Source of the DNA: Variovorax paradoxus_P
Lineage (GTDB): Bacteria > Pseudomonadota > Gammaproteobacteria > Burkholderiales > Burkholderiaceae_C
Direction: 5' to 3' (one strand)
DNA length: 64,000 nucleotides
NCBI RefSeq assembly: GCF_050627025.1
Contig: NZ_CP192472.1
A program made the translations under genes and the position numbers. A model generated the notes under the pieces. It made no database searches and had not been told where the DNA came from. It saw only the letters and a program-made list of their open reading frames with translations. Positions 48,697-57,308 of this stretch are shown here, piece by piece. The first letter of the stretch is position 1; the number at the start of each line of letters is the position of its first letter.

Positions 48697-49454
48697 GGTT
48701 TTTCCTTGGACTGTCCGGATGATTGTTGGGAAGAAAAAGAACGCGAAGAAGATTTCTTGTCCTCAGACCCCGGAACGTATACCGGAGGAGCGAGTGTCCC
48801 GCAATCAGACGCCGCGCCGGATTGCGCCTGCTGCGCTTGCCGGTCCTCCTGTTCTTGTTGTTCCTGCTGTTCTTGCCTCTCGTGCGCCAGCGCAACGAGC
48901 CGGGCCAGCGCCGCGTCGTGGATCGAGTGGCGGCGCAACTCCAGCAAGGTCTGGCGCGCATAGTCGAGCGAGCTGCCGTAGCGGCCGACTGCGTGGGTAA
49001 AGATGTGGCGATAGCGCTCGTCGCTGAGTTCGCCCGTGAAATTGGGGCTGCGCCTGGAGAGCGTGAAGGCCAGCGCGCGCACCGGGCCTTCGGGCGTGAT
49101 GCACTTGAGCCACTTCGGGTCGTACACGCCCGTCGGCATTTCGCGCAGCCAGAGCCTGCGAAGCGTTTCGAGGCCTTGCGCTGCCGGCACCCGGAACACC
49201 ATGCCGCGGCAACTGCCGCCCGAGAGCAGGCCAAACACAAGGCCCGGCGTCTGCACGCTGCCGCGGTTGATGCGGCTCCACATCTTCAGCGCGCGATGCC
49301 AGCCATGCACCCAGGCAAAGCGCCGTTCGGCAAAATCGAATTCGGGGCGCCATATGAGCGAGCCGTAGCCGAAGAGCCACAGGTCCTCGCGCCCGCCCCA
49401 ATCGGCGATGGCCTTTTCGAGCATGGGCTGCGGGTCGCGCAACGGCCGGGGCAT
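48693..49454 (-). CDS. Gamma-glutamylcyclotransferase, ChaC family
   Basis: This 253-residue protein has the ChaC/GGCT fold: FGYGSLIWRPEF (glycine loop) near residue 27, then AWVHGWHRALKMWS and later FTGELSDERYRHIF with the expected acidic residue. ChaC cleaves glutathione to 5-oxoproline and Cys-Gly. The last 65 residues are unusual: a Gln/Glu-rich run (ERQEQQEQQEQEDRQAQQAQ) and a Ser/Lys-rich tail follow the catalytic domain. It overlaps sodC by 4 bp. ATG at 49454 is chosen; an in-frame GTG further upstream would add a Pro/Gly-rich extension. Confidence 0.85.
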   Translation of the reverse strand: MPRPLRDPQPMLEKAIADWGGREDLWLFGYGSLIWRPEFDFAERRFAWVHGWHRALKMWSRINRGSVQTPGLVFGLLSGGSCRGMVFRVPAAQGLETLRRLWLREMPTGVYDPKWLKCITPEGPVRALAFTLSRRSPNFTGELSDERYRHIFTHAVGRYGSSLDYARQTLLELRRHSIHDAALARLVALAHERQEQQEQQEQEDRQAQQAQSGAASDCGTLAPPVYVPGSEDKKSSSRSFSSQQSSGQSKEKP

Positions 49455-49577
49455 CGGGTCCAGCCCCGGCGGCCCGGGGTCGGGTGCGGGGCCCGACGGG
49501 CCGGCGCCTACAATTTGGCGATCATGGTTCACCGCACCATTATTTACCGACCTCTTCCTTACGGAGCACGCAGACCC

Positions 49578-50132
49578 ATGAATGAAGACGAAAGCCAGCA
49601 AAAGTTCGCCCTCGGATTTCTCCTGATACTGATTGCGCTGGTGATCTCCTTCGTACTGGGCATTGCGTTCTGGCACAAGGGCAAGAACACGGCTGCAAAG
49701 GCCAAGCCCGCAACCGTCGCTGTAGCCGCGGCACCGGCCAAGCCGGCCCCGGCAACCACTGTGGCCGAGGTCACCGAAACAGTGACTGTCGTGATCCCCG
49801 ACGGTGCCAGCATTCGCGTGGCCGACGGCGTGGTCAACTTCTATTTCGCGACCGGCAGCGCCGATCTCGCACCCGGCGCCGCCGAGGCGCTGGCTGCGGT
49901 CATCAAGGGCGTGGAAAGCGGGCGGAAGGCGGTGGTTTCGGGCTTTCATGACACCACGGGCGACGCGGCCATCAACGAGCAGCTTGCCAAGAAGCGCGCC
50001 GAGACAATCCGCGACGTGCTGGTGGGCCTGGGTGTTCCGGCCAGCAAGGTCGACCTGCAAAAGCCCGCGGTAACGGCGGGTTCGGGCAACAACGCCGAGG
50101 CGCGCCGCGTCGAAGTCAAGCTCATCGATTGA
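49578..50132 (+). CDS. OmpA family protein with N-terminal membrane anchor
   Basis: This 184-residue protein has one membrane segment (about 10-32, FALGFLLILIALVISFVLGI), an Ala/Lys/Pro linker and a C-terminal OmpA domain (about 85-184: VNFYFATGSADLAPGAAEAL, VVSGFHDTTGDAAINEQLAK, KRAETIRDVL). It is anchored in the inner membrane and probably binds peptidoglycan. ATG at 49578 is preferred; another ATG at 49524 would add 18 residues before the anchor. It is divergent from chaC. Confidence 0.8.
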   Translation: MNEDESQQKFALGFLLILIALVISFVLGIAFWHKGKNTAAKAKPATVAVAAAPAKPAPATTVAEVTETVTVVIPDGASIRVADGVVNFYFATGSADLAPGAAEALAAVIKGVESGRKAVVSGFHDTTGDAAINEQLAKKRAETIRDVLVGLGVPASKVDLQKPAVTAGSGNNAEARRVEVKLID

Positions 50133-50305
50133 GCGGCCTCCGCGCCAATCGGCATGCGGATGTAGATGCAGGATGTAAATGCGTATTGCCGGAAGGCCGT
50201 TTTCGATCGGCCTCTGTCTTGCTGTCTTGGTACTATTCACTTCCAAGTCGAAGGTCGCAAAAGTGACATTGGCCAGATGCCGGCAGCGCGACCGAATACA
50301 TCCCC

Positions 50306-52132
50306 ATGAGCACACATTCCATCGTCCTTGACGTTACCGCTCGCATTCGCGAACGCAGCCGGGGCCCGCGCAGCGCGTACCTCGAGCGCCTGACCGAAAT
50401 CCGCAACCGCGACCGCGGCTCCGACCGCATGGGCTGCGCCAATGTGGCGCACGCCGTGGCCGGCATTCCGGCCAACGACAAGTTCAGGGTGGTGACCGAG
50501 CGCGCGCCCAACATCGGCATCGTCACCGCCTACAACGACATGCTCTCGGCCCACGCGCCGTACCAAGGCTACCCCGACATCATCAAGAACGAGGCGCGAA
50601 GCCTTGGCGCCACGGCGCAGGTGGCCGGCGGCGTGCCCGCCATGTGCGATGGCGTGACCCAGGGTACGCCCGGCATGGAACTGAGCCTCTTCAGCCGCGA
50701 CGTGATCGCCATGGGCACTGCAGTGGCGCTCACCCACGACATGTTCGACGGCGCGCTGCTGCTGGGCGTGTGCGACAAGATCGTGCCGGGCCTCCTGATC
50801 GGCGCGCTGCATTTTGGGCACCTGCCCACGGTGTTCGTGCCCGCAGGGCCCATGCCGTCCGGCCTGTCGAACGGAGAAAAATCCAAGGTGCGCGAGCAGG
50901 CCGCGCAAGGGCTGGTCGGCCGGCAGGGCCTGCTCGACGCCGAGATGGCGGCCTATCACACGGTGGGCACCTGCACCTTCTACGGCACCGCCAACAGCAA
51001 CCAGATGCTGCTCGAGGCCATGGGCCTGCACGTACCCGGCACGGCGTTCATCCAGCCCGGCGATGCCATGCGAGAAACGCTCACGCGCGAGGCCGTTCGC
51101 ACGGTACTCGGCCGCGCGAGCGAAGCGAAATTCAATTGCCCGCCCATCGGCGAAGTTGTGGATGAGCGCTGCATCGTCAATGCCATGGTCGCGCTGCTGG
51201 CAACGGGTGGCTCCACCAACCACCTGATCCACTGGGTGGCCGTGGCACGCTCGGCGGGCATCGTGATCGACTGGGACGACTTCTCGCGCCTCTCCGACGT
51301 CATTCCGCTGCTGACGCGCGTGTACCCCAACGGCAGTGCCGACGTGAATGCCTTCCAGGCTGCGGGCGGCCCCGGCTTTGTGATTGGCGAACTGCTCGAT
51401 GCAGGCCTGATGCATGCCGACGTGCTGACCGTGCGCGCCGGCGGCATCCGCGAATTTTCGAACGTGCCCTCCATGGCCGACGACAAGCGCCTGGTCTGGC
51501 AACCCGCCGCGCCTTCAAAGGACGAATCCGTCGCACGGCCGGTGGAGAGCCCCTTCAGCGCCACCGGCGGCCTGAAGCTGCTCAACGGCAATCTGGGGCG
51601 CAGTGTGATCAAGGTTTCTTCCGTGCCCGATGACCGCCACGTGATCGAAGCGCCCGCGCGCGTTTTCGATTCGCAGGCCGCGCTGCAGCAGGCCTTTACC
51701 GCCGGCGAGCTCGAGCGCGACGTGGTGTGCGTGGTGCGTTGGCAGGGGCCGCAGGCCAACGGCATGCCAGAGCTGCACAAGCTCACACCGCCTCTTTCGG
51801 TGCTCCAGGGCAAGGGCTTCCGCGTGGCGCTGGTCACCGACGGCCGCATGAGCGGCGCGTCGGGCAAGGTGCCGGCCGCAATTCACGTCTCGCCCGAAGC
51901 TGCTGCGGGCGGCCCACTTGCCAAGGTGCGCGACGGCGATGTCATACGCCTGGATGCTGTGGCGGGTACCCTTGCGGTGCTGGTGCCCGACGACGAATGG
52001 GCCGAACGCGAGATTGCCAGGCTGCCCGAAGCCAAGCGCATTGCCGACGGCCATGGCCTCGGCCGAGAACTGTTCGCCGGCATGCGGCGCAACGCATTGA
52101 CTGCTGAAGAAGGAGCCTGCTCATGGCTATAG
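50306..52132 (+). CDS. edd: Phosphogluconate dehydratase
   Basis: This 608-residue enzyme of the IlvD/Edd family dehydrates 6-phosphogluconate to KDPG, the first dedicated Entner-Doudoroff step. Iron-sulfur cysteines are visible in GGVPAMCDGVTQG, LGVCDKIVPG and VGTCTFYGTANSNQM. The late DGRMSGASGKVPAAIHV is the family C-terminal signature. Length fits Edd. It overlaps eda by 10 bp. The 173-bp upstream region shows no recognised regulator site. Confidence 0.96.
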   Translation: MSTHSIVLDVTARIRERSRGPRSAYLERLTEIRNRDRGSDRMGCANVAHAVAGIPANDKFRVVTERAPNIGIVTAYNDMLSAHAPYQGYPDIIKNEARSLGATAQVAGGVPAMCDGVTQGTPGMELSLFSRDVIAMGTAVALTHDMFDGALLLGVCDKIVPGLLIGALHFGHLPTVFVPAGPMPSGLSNGEKSKVREQAAQGLVGRQGLLDAEMAAYHTVGTCTFYGTANSNQMLLEAMGLHVPGTAFIQPGDAMRETLTREAVRTVLGRASEAKFNCPPIGEVVDERCIVNAMVALLATGGSTNHLIHWVAVARSAGIVIDWDDFSRLSDVIPLLTRVYPNGSADVNAFQAAGGPGFVIGELLDAGLMHADVLTVRAGGIREFSNVPSMADDKRLVWQPAAPSKDESVARPVESPFSATGGLKLLNGNLGRSVIKVSSVPDDRHVIEAPARVFDSQAALQQAFTAGELERDVVCVVRWQGPQANGMPELHKLTPPLSVLQGKGFRVALVTDGRMSGASGKVPAAIHVSPEAAAGGPLAKVRDGDVIRLDAVAGTLAVLVPDDEWAEREIARLPEAKRIADGHGLGRELFAGMRRNALTAEEGACSWL

Positions 52133-52767
52133 ACAACAACAAACTCACCGCACTCGACGTCATGCGTGATGCGCCGGTCATTCCGGTCATCGTGCTGAAC
52201 GACGTGAAACATGCCATTCCGCTGGCGCGCGCGCTGGTGGCCGGCGGCATCCGCATGCTCGAAGTGACGCTGCGCACGCCGCAGGCGCTCGAATGCATCG
52301 AAGCCATCGCCAAGGACGTGCCTGAGGCGGTGGCCGGAGCGGGCACCATTCGCAGCGCCGCCGATGCTCAGGCCTCGGCGCTGGCCGGTGCCAAGTTCGG
52401 CGTAAGCCCGGGCTACACGCGGGCCGTGGGCAAGGCCTGTCACGACCTCGGCTTGCCGCTGCTGCCCGGCGTGGCCACCGGCAGCGAGATCATGACGGCG
52501 CAGGAAGACGGCTACACAGAGCTCAAGTTCTTTCCCGCGCTGCAGGCAGGCGGCCTGCCGATGCTCAAGGCCTGGCAAGGGCCGTTCGGCGACGTCACTT
52601 TCTGCCCCACCGGCGGCATTCATGCGGGCAACGCGGCCGAGTTTCTTGCGCTCTCGAACGTGGCTTGCGTGGGCGGCTCGTGGATCGTGCCGACCGACGC
52701 AATCCGCGAAGGCAACTGGGCATTGATCGAGCAGCTGGCACGCGCCGCGAGCCAACTGCAACGCTGA
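52123..52767 (+). CDS. eda: KDPG/KHG aldolase
   Basis: This 214-residue class I aldolase splits KDPG to pyruvate and glyceraldehyde 3-phosphate. Catalytic Glu lies in MLEVTLRTPQ near residue 45 and the Schiff-base Lys in ELKFFPALQAGG near 135. FCPTGGIHAGNA is the phosphate-binding loop. It overlaps edd, with an AGGAG site before the ATG, and is followed 2 bp later by a HAD gene, so the three form an operon. Confidence 0.96.
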   Translation: MAIDNNKLTALDVMRDAPVIPVIVLNDVKHAIPLARALVAGGIRMLEVTLRTPQALECIEAIAKDVPEAVAGAGTIRSAADAQASALAGAKFGVSPGYTRAVGKACHDLGLPLLPGVATGSEIMTAQEDGYTELKFFPALQAGGLPMLKAWQGPFGDVTFCPTGGIHAGNAAEFLALSNVACVGGSWIVPTDAIREGNWALIEQLARAASQLQR

Positions 52768-52769
52768 CC

Positions 52770-53498
52770 ATGCGCGCGGATTTCGACGCGAGCGACCTGA
52801 AGGTCATCGCGTTCGACGTTTTCGGCACCGTGGTCGATTGGCACAGCGGCGTTGCCGCCGAAGCCGAGCTTGCGTTGCCGGGCGTCGACGGCGCCACCTT
52901 CGCGCTGGCCTGGCGTGCCGGCTACCAGCCCGCCATGAAATCCGTGATGGAGCGCATTGCAGCGGGCGAGGGCGGCTTCACGCTGCTCGACGAGCTGCAC
53001 CTGAGCATGCTCGAACAGGTGCTGCACGACTTCGGCCTGACGGAGCAGCTCGACACCGCCGCCAAGCGCCACCTGAGCCGCGCCTGGCACCGGCTGCCCG
53101 CCTGGCCCGATGCGGTTGAAGGGCTCACGCGCCTGAAGAAAAAGTTCACTATCTGCACGCTGTCGAACGGCAACATCGGCCTGCTCACCGAGATGGCCAA
53201 GCGCGCCGGCCTGCCGTGGGACTGCGTGCTCTCGGCTGAAGTGTTCAAGGCCTACAAACCCGATCCGCGCACCTACCTTGGGGTGGCGGGCGTGTTCGAC
53301 GCAACGCCGGGCCAGGTCATGCTGGCAGCGGCGCACCACGACGACCTTGCCGCGGCACGCGTGTGCGGCCTGAAGACCGCCTACATCGAACGGCCCCATG
53401 AATACGGCCGTGCGCAGCCCAAGGACGTTTCGCCGAACGCAGAGAACAACCTGCACGCGCGCAATATCAATCAGCTGGCCGATCTGCTGGGCTGCTGA
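52770..53498 (+). CDS. HAD family hydrolase, haloacid dehalogenase type II
   Basis: This 242-residue protein has the HAD nucleophile motif AFDVFGTVVDW near residue 15, motif II in CTLSNGNIGL near 130, the Lys region FKAYKPDPRTYLG and the acidic end motif AAHHDDLAAA. The motif set fits type II haloacid dehalogenases (L-2-haloacid or a related 2-acid substrate). In the edd-eda operon it may instead dephosphorylate or detoxify a sugar acid; this is inference. Confidence 0.85.
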   Translation: MRADFDASDLKVIAFDVFGTVVDWHSGVAAEAELALPGVDGATFALAWRAGYQPAMKSVMERIAAGEGGFTLLDELHLSMLEQVLHDFGLTEQLDTAAKRHLSRAWHRLPAWPDAVEGLTRLKKKFTICTLSNGNIGLLTEMAKRAGLPWDCVLSAEVFKAYKPDPRTYLGVAGVFDATPGQVMLAAAHHDDLAAARVCGLKTAYIERPHEYGRAQPKDVSPNAENNLHARNINQLADLLGC

Positions 53499-53504
53499 TT
53501 CGTA

Positions 53505-54566
53505 TCACCTGGCTCTGGCTGCACCCAGAGATTTCGCGGACTTGATCATCCCTCGCATCATTTGCGTGAGCGGAAACTCCACAAACTTGTAGACCATGTG
53601 CGAAGCGGCAACGGCCGCAACGCCGACCGCAGCGGAAATGGCAAGTATCTGCACCGGCGACGAAATGCCGAGCAGCTTTACCGCAATGGGAATGCCGACC
53701 AGGATGAACGGATGGAAAAGGTACAGCGAATAGGAGCTGTCTCCGATTGCCAGCACCGTGCGCCTTCTTTTCCAGAATGATCCGAGCAAGATGATTCCGA
53801 TGAACATCATGGCCGAGGGGATTGCCAGCGCAAAACCTCTCAGCTGGCCGCTGCCGAGACCCCGAGAAATTGCAACATAGGCAAGAAAAGCCCCCGCAAT
53901 GGCGAGCACGATGCCCACGGGAATGTTCTGCCGAAACACTCCCTTCTTGAACGCGACGCCGACTGCCACCCCGAATGCAAATTCGACGAACAGCGAGAAA
54001 TTGATGACCTTGGGATCGACGTCGAGCAGCAGCCCTGCGAATGAGCCCGCCGCCAGTATCAGGCACGCAACGTATGCACTCTTGCGGTTGGCCGTAGGCA
54101 GCGCAACAAGGGCCCAGAGTGCGTAGAAGATGATTTCGTAGGTGAGCGTCCAGCCGTTGTTCACCAGGTAGGGCGCGGTGGTGGGCCACAAGAAAAACGA
54201 CGCGGCAATATCTGTTGCCTGCTGTGCGTTGCTGTTGATCAGGTTCGGCTTGTAGATGAGAACAAGCAATGCCAGCAACGAGAGCCCCCAGTAAAGCGGA
54301 AACACCCGCACGATCCGCTTTTCCATGAACTCCGCGTGCGTCATCGTCTTGTTGGCGGTCACAAAATAGATGATGAAGCCGCTGATCATGAAGAAGATGT
54401 CGACCCCGACGATTCCAAAGTCGAACAACGGAATCGCGCCGCCGGAGAGCGCATGCGATTTTTGTGCGATGTGGTGCACCACGACCAGGACAGCGGCAAT
54501 GCCTCTTCCCGCCTGGATGGATTCGACGTACTGGGGCTGGTCGACCGCAATGGATTGAGACTTCAC
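53505..54566 (-). CDS. Acyltransferase 3 family membrane protein
   Basis: This 353-residue inner-membrane protein has about ten membrane segments and the acyltransferase-3 pattern: IQAGRGIAAVLVVVHHI with the conserved His, GIVGVDIFFMISGFIIYFVT, RRI-like EKRIVRVFPLYW, and WTLTYEIIFYALWAL. Members O-acylate surface polysaccharides, lipids or Nod factors. It overlaps the upstream membrane protein by 4 bp, so the two act together, probably on an exopolysaccharide. GC content is lower than in flanking genes. Confidence 0.9.
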   Translation of the reverse strand: MKSQSIAVDQPQYVESIQAGRGIAAVLVVVHHIAQKSHALSGGAIPLFDFGIVGVDIFFMISGFIIYFVTANKTMTHAEFMEKRIVRVFPLYWGLSLLALLVLIYKPNLINSNAQQATDIAASFFLWPTTAPYLVNNGWTLTYEIIFYALWALVALPTANRKSAYVACLILAAGSFAGLLLDVDPKVINFSLFVEFAFGVAVGVAFKKGVFRQNIPVGIVLAIAGAFLAYVAISRGLGSGQLRGFALAIPSAMMFIGIILLGSFWKRRRTVLAIGDSSYSLYLFHPFILVGIPIAVKLLGISSPVQILAISAAVGVAAVAASHMVYKFVEFPLTQMMRGMIKSAKSLGAARAR

Positions 54567-55777
54567 GAAATGCGATCCTGCTGAATGGCGCCAACCAGGG
54601 CTGGCGAACCGGAAGGGGTGGCCGGGCTGCTGTTGCTGCTGCTGCGCCTCAGCCGCTTTTCGATGCCCAGCTCGGCTTTCTGCAGCAGCGCCATGGCAGA
54701 AAAAACAAGCGGACTCACAATGGCGAAGTGGCGCGCAAATGAGCCGAAGTCGGGCTCGAATACGCCTTCGATGATGAGAAATGCCAAAGGCGCCAAGGCA
54801 ATCTTGCCGGCCTGGATGATCTTCTTATTGTCTGACTTGGCGCTCTTGACGATGACTTTCACCATCCAGATGAACGTGAAAGGCATGATCGAAATAAATG
54901 CGAGTTGGCTCACCGAACCGAAGCGCAAGAGCTCGAGCGGAAATGCCAGCCTGAAGAATGTGATGGTCGCATTGAGCGCTTGAAGCAATGCGTTGTCCGA
55001 AGCAATGACAGCCTCGATCACGGTGCGCGATCCTTCGGCGCCAACTTCTCTGTTTTCGTTGACGGCCAGCCGTGCAAAGTCGAGCGTGACGCCCAATGCG
55101 ATCTGAAAGGTCAGCGCAAGTGCAACGTAAACCAGAACGATGATGACGAGCAGCCTGAACACGGTGAGCTGCTTTCTTATGAGCCTGAGCCCAAACCACA
55201 CCGCACTGACCAGCAGCCAGTACTTTCTGACCACCCATCCGTAAATCGTTGCCGACAAAAACCACGTGAGCCCGAACCATGCTTGCCGCGCTGCCATGAC
55301 CGAGACGAGCACGACGGCGGCGGACAGCATGTCCTTGGAAAGTACCGACAGAAAAATTGCCCTGATGACGCCCCAGGCCAGCGATGCGAGAAATACGCCA
55401 AGGGGTATGCGGGCGAACTGGAAGACCGGTATCAAGGTGAGCGACACGCTCAGCAGCGCGCCTGCCAGTGGCGCCGTGCCGGCGCTCAAGCCAATCGATT
55501 CGAGCAGGAACGCGCTGCAGGCGTAGGAGTTTCTTTCCTCGATGGTGGTGGAGGTCAGCTGGCACGCATCGGCGCCGAAGAAGCTCAGCAGCGTGTCTTC
55601 GTCCGGAAAGATCTGGGCCGCCGTGTCGTGGTACGCAAACGGAATGGCCCCAACGACGAGCGCGGCGAATAGAAATACGATGAGCGAGATTGCCGGATCG
55701 ATGGCCTTGCCGCGTATGCTTAAACTGGTCAAATTCGTTCCGCTTAGAAGAAAGCGCTCATTTGGAAGACGGGGCAA
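54563..55777 (-). CDS. Multispanning membrane protein, polysaccharide-polymerase-like
   Basis: This protein of up to 404 residues has about ten hydrophobic segments. A short soluble part near 65-95 contains two Cys (GADACQLTSTT, SYACSAFLL), and the C-terminal tail is Ser-rich. Its length, segment pattern and pairing with an acyltransferase resemble O-antigen or exopolysaccharide polymerases (EpsG/Wzy-like), but no diagnostic motif is clear. There is no good ATG; a TTG at 55777 or a nearby TTG is likely. Codon use is AT-richer than the rest of the window. Confidence 0.6.
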   Translation of the reverse strand: MPRLPNERFLLSGTNLTSLSIRGKAIDPAISLIVFLFAALVVGAIPFAYHDTAAQIFPDEDTLLSFFGADACQLTSTTIEERNSYACSAFLLESIGLSAGTAPLAGALLSVSLTLIPVFQFARIPLGVFLASLAWGVIRAIFLSVLSKDMLSAAVVLVSVMAARQAWFGLTWFLSATIYGWVVRKYWLLVSAVWFGLRLIRKQLTVFRLLVIIVLVYVALALTFQIALGVTLDFARLAVNENREVGAEGSRTVIEAVIASDNALLQALNATITFFRLAFPLELLRFGSVSQLAFISIMPFTFIWMVKVIVKSAKSDNKKIIQAGKIALAPLAFLIIEGVFEPDFGSFARHFAIVSPLVFSAMALLQKAELGIEKRLRRSSSNSSPATPSGSPALVGAIQQDRIS

Positions 55778-56047
55778 AAATTAACGGGGCATTTCAATGC
55801 TTTGAACTGCTCACTGCGTTCAAGCATGAAAGTTCTTGTTGCAAATTCGGGCGTCTGAAGCGTTTAGCATTAACGCTTCTGGCCAAGGAACAGCAGCAAA
55901 GAATATGCCGGTCGCCCCTTCGAAGGCGGCTATTTTGTATCGTTAATTTGCCTGCGCATTCCACGCGCCGCCGTTTCTTACGGTTGCTTGCAACCTGGCG
56001 GCGATTGGCCCGGCCTGACGACCGAGCCAACCTGGCGTGTGCCCCGG
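55778..56047. other. AT-rich intergenic region, 270 bp
   Basis: No convincing gene. It is noticeably richer in A/T than most of the window. One dyad is visible, GAAGCGTT (55857-55864) and AACGCTTC (55872-55879) with a 7-base spacer; it has no T-run. It presumably carries the promoter of the leftward membrane-protein operon and the end of gloA. Confidence 0.5.
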
Positions 56048-56488
56048 CTACGGTGCGCGCAAGGCGTCTGCAGCGGCTCCTGGCTTTTCGCCGTTGGCCT
56101 TCGATTTGTCTTGGATCAATTCGACCTTGTAGCCGTCCGGATCGGTCACGAACGCGATGACAGTGCTGCCGCCTTTCACGGGGCCCGCTTCGCGCGTTAC
56201 GTTGCCGCCGGCCGCCTTGATTTTTTCGCAAGCCGCATACGCGTCGGGCACGCCGAGCGCAATGTGTCCGTAGGCCGTACCGGGCTCGTAGCTTTCGGTG
56301 CCCCAGTTGTAGGTGAGTTCGATCTCTGCCTGGTCGGGGTTGCCATTGCCGTAGCCGACAAAGGCAAGGCTGTACTTGTACTCGGGGTTCTCGGATGTGC
56401 GCAGCAGGTTCATGCCCAGCACCTTCGTGTAGAAGTCGATCGAACGCTGGAGATTGCCGACGCGCAGCATGGTGTGGAGAAGTCGCAT
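56048..56488 (-). CDS. gloA: Lactoylglutathione lyase (glyoxalase I)
   Basis: This 146-residue enzyme converts the methylglyoxal-glutathione adduct to lactoylglutathione. The four metal ligands are placed as in GloA: His in LLHTMLRV, Glu in IELTYNWG, His in YGHIALGV and Glu in YKVELIQ. The metal is usually nickel in bacterial enzymes. The start at MRLLHTML is standard for the family. It lies 44 bp downstream of a GST gene on the same strand, giving a small glutathione-detoxification pair. Confidence 0.95.
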   Translation of the reverse strand: MRLLHTMLRVGNLQRSIDFYTKVLGMNLLRTSENPEYKYSLAFVGYGNGNPDQAEIELTYNWGTESYEPGTAYGHIALGVPDAYAACEKIKAAGGNVTREAGPVKGGSTVIAFVTDPDGYKVELIQDKSKANGEKPGAAADALRAP

Positions 56489-56532
56489 CTCGTGGGTGCC
56501 TGTTCGTTGTGGGAAGACTTCGATTGTCGGTT

Positions 56533-57210
56533 TTACGCGAGCGTGAGCAAGTGGGCCTCGTGCTTCTGCAGAAATTCGCGAAGATGCTGCGGATACTCCG
56601 GCACCACGGCGCTGCGTACGCTGGGCCGGGCGGCGAGGGCCTTGCGCCACGCATTCACCTTGGGCAGGGCATCGAAGATGTGCGAGTTGCTGATCTCGTC
56701 GAACACTTCGAAGTAGCGAAAGACCGGTGCAAAGACTGCATCGACAAGGCTGAAGTTTTCTCCGGCGAAGTACGGGCCTTTGCCCAGCGCCGCTTCGACG
56801 CGCTCGAACTTGGCGGCCAGTGCGAGGCGCTTCTGTTCGAACACTGCGCCGTCGCGCGTGGTCTCGTAGCCCCACAGGTCGCCCAGAACGGCCGAGCCGA
56901 ATTCCATCCACGCGCGATGCTCGGCGCGGGTGAGCGGGTCTTCAGGGTGCAGGCGCGGGCCGGGCTGGGTCTCTTCGAGGTATTCGCAGATCACGTTGCT
57001 CTCGAACAGCACGGCTTCGCTGCCGTTTGGCCGTTCAAGGCGCAGCAGCGGAACCTTGCCGAGCGGTGAGATCGCAATGAACCAGTCGGGCTTGTTCGCA
57101 AGGTCGATCACCACGCGCTCGAAAGGAACATTTTTCTCGGCGAGGGCAATGGCTGCGCGCTGCACATACGGGCACAGCAGGTGGCTGACGAGGGTAAGGG
57201 GCTTGGCCAT
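56533..57210 (-). CDS. Glutathione S-transferase family protein
   Basis: This 225-residue GST has an N-terminal thioredoxin-like domain with LLCPYVQRAAIAL (Cys-Pro motif, as in omega/beta-like and SspA-like GSTs), SPLGKVPLL and FESNVICEYL, then a helical domain from about 95. The Cys-Pro start suggests thiol transfer or dehydroascorbate/maleylacetoacetate-type chemistry; the substrate is unknown. It starts at MAKPLTLVSH; an extension of 19 residues is open but unlikely. Confidence 0.9.
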   Translation of the reverse strand: MAKPLTLVSHLLCPYVQRAAIALAEKNVPFERVVIDLANKPDWFIAISPLGKVPLLRLERPNGSEAVLFESNVICEYLEETQPGPRLHPEDPLTRAEHRAWMEFGSAVLGDLWGYETTRDGAVFEQKRLALAAKFERVEAALGKGPYFAGENFSLVDAVFAPVFRYFEVFDEISNSHIFDALPKVNAWRKALAARPSVRSAVVPEYPQHLREFLQKHEAHLLTLA

Positions 57211-57275
57211 GGGGTGTTCCGGAAAAATAGGTATGTGGGAGCGCCGCATTCTTGCGATCCCGAACAACCTTTTCC

Positions 57276-57300
57276 CGAAAAGCCCATTCGCCGAACGGGC
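57276..57300 (-). terminator. Terminator after the ferric iron ABC operon
   Basis: On the minus strand GCCCGTTCG and CGAATGGGC pair with one G-T wobble, followed by TTTT. It starts 9 bp after the ATPase stop and so closes the operon. Confidence 0.6.
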
Positions 57301-57308
57301 GCCTTGTG

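Noticed and set aside
50194..50213. Possible hairpin AGGCCG/CGGCCT upstream of edd
   Set aside because: Six-base stem with an 8-base loop and no T-run; too weak to call a terminator or regulator site.
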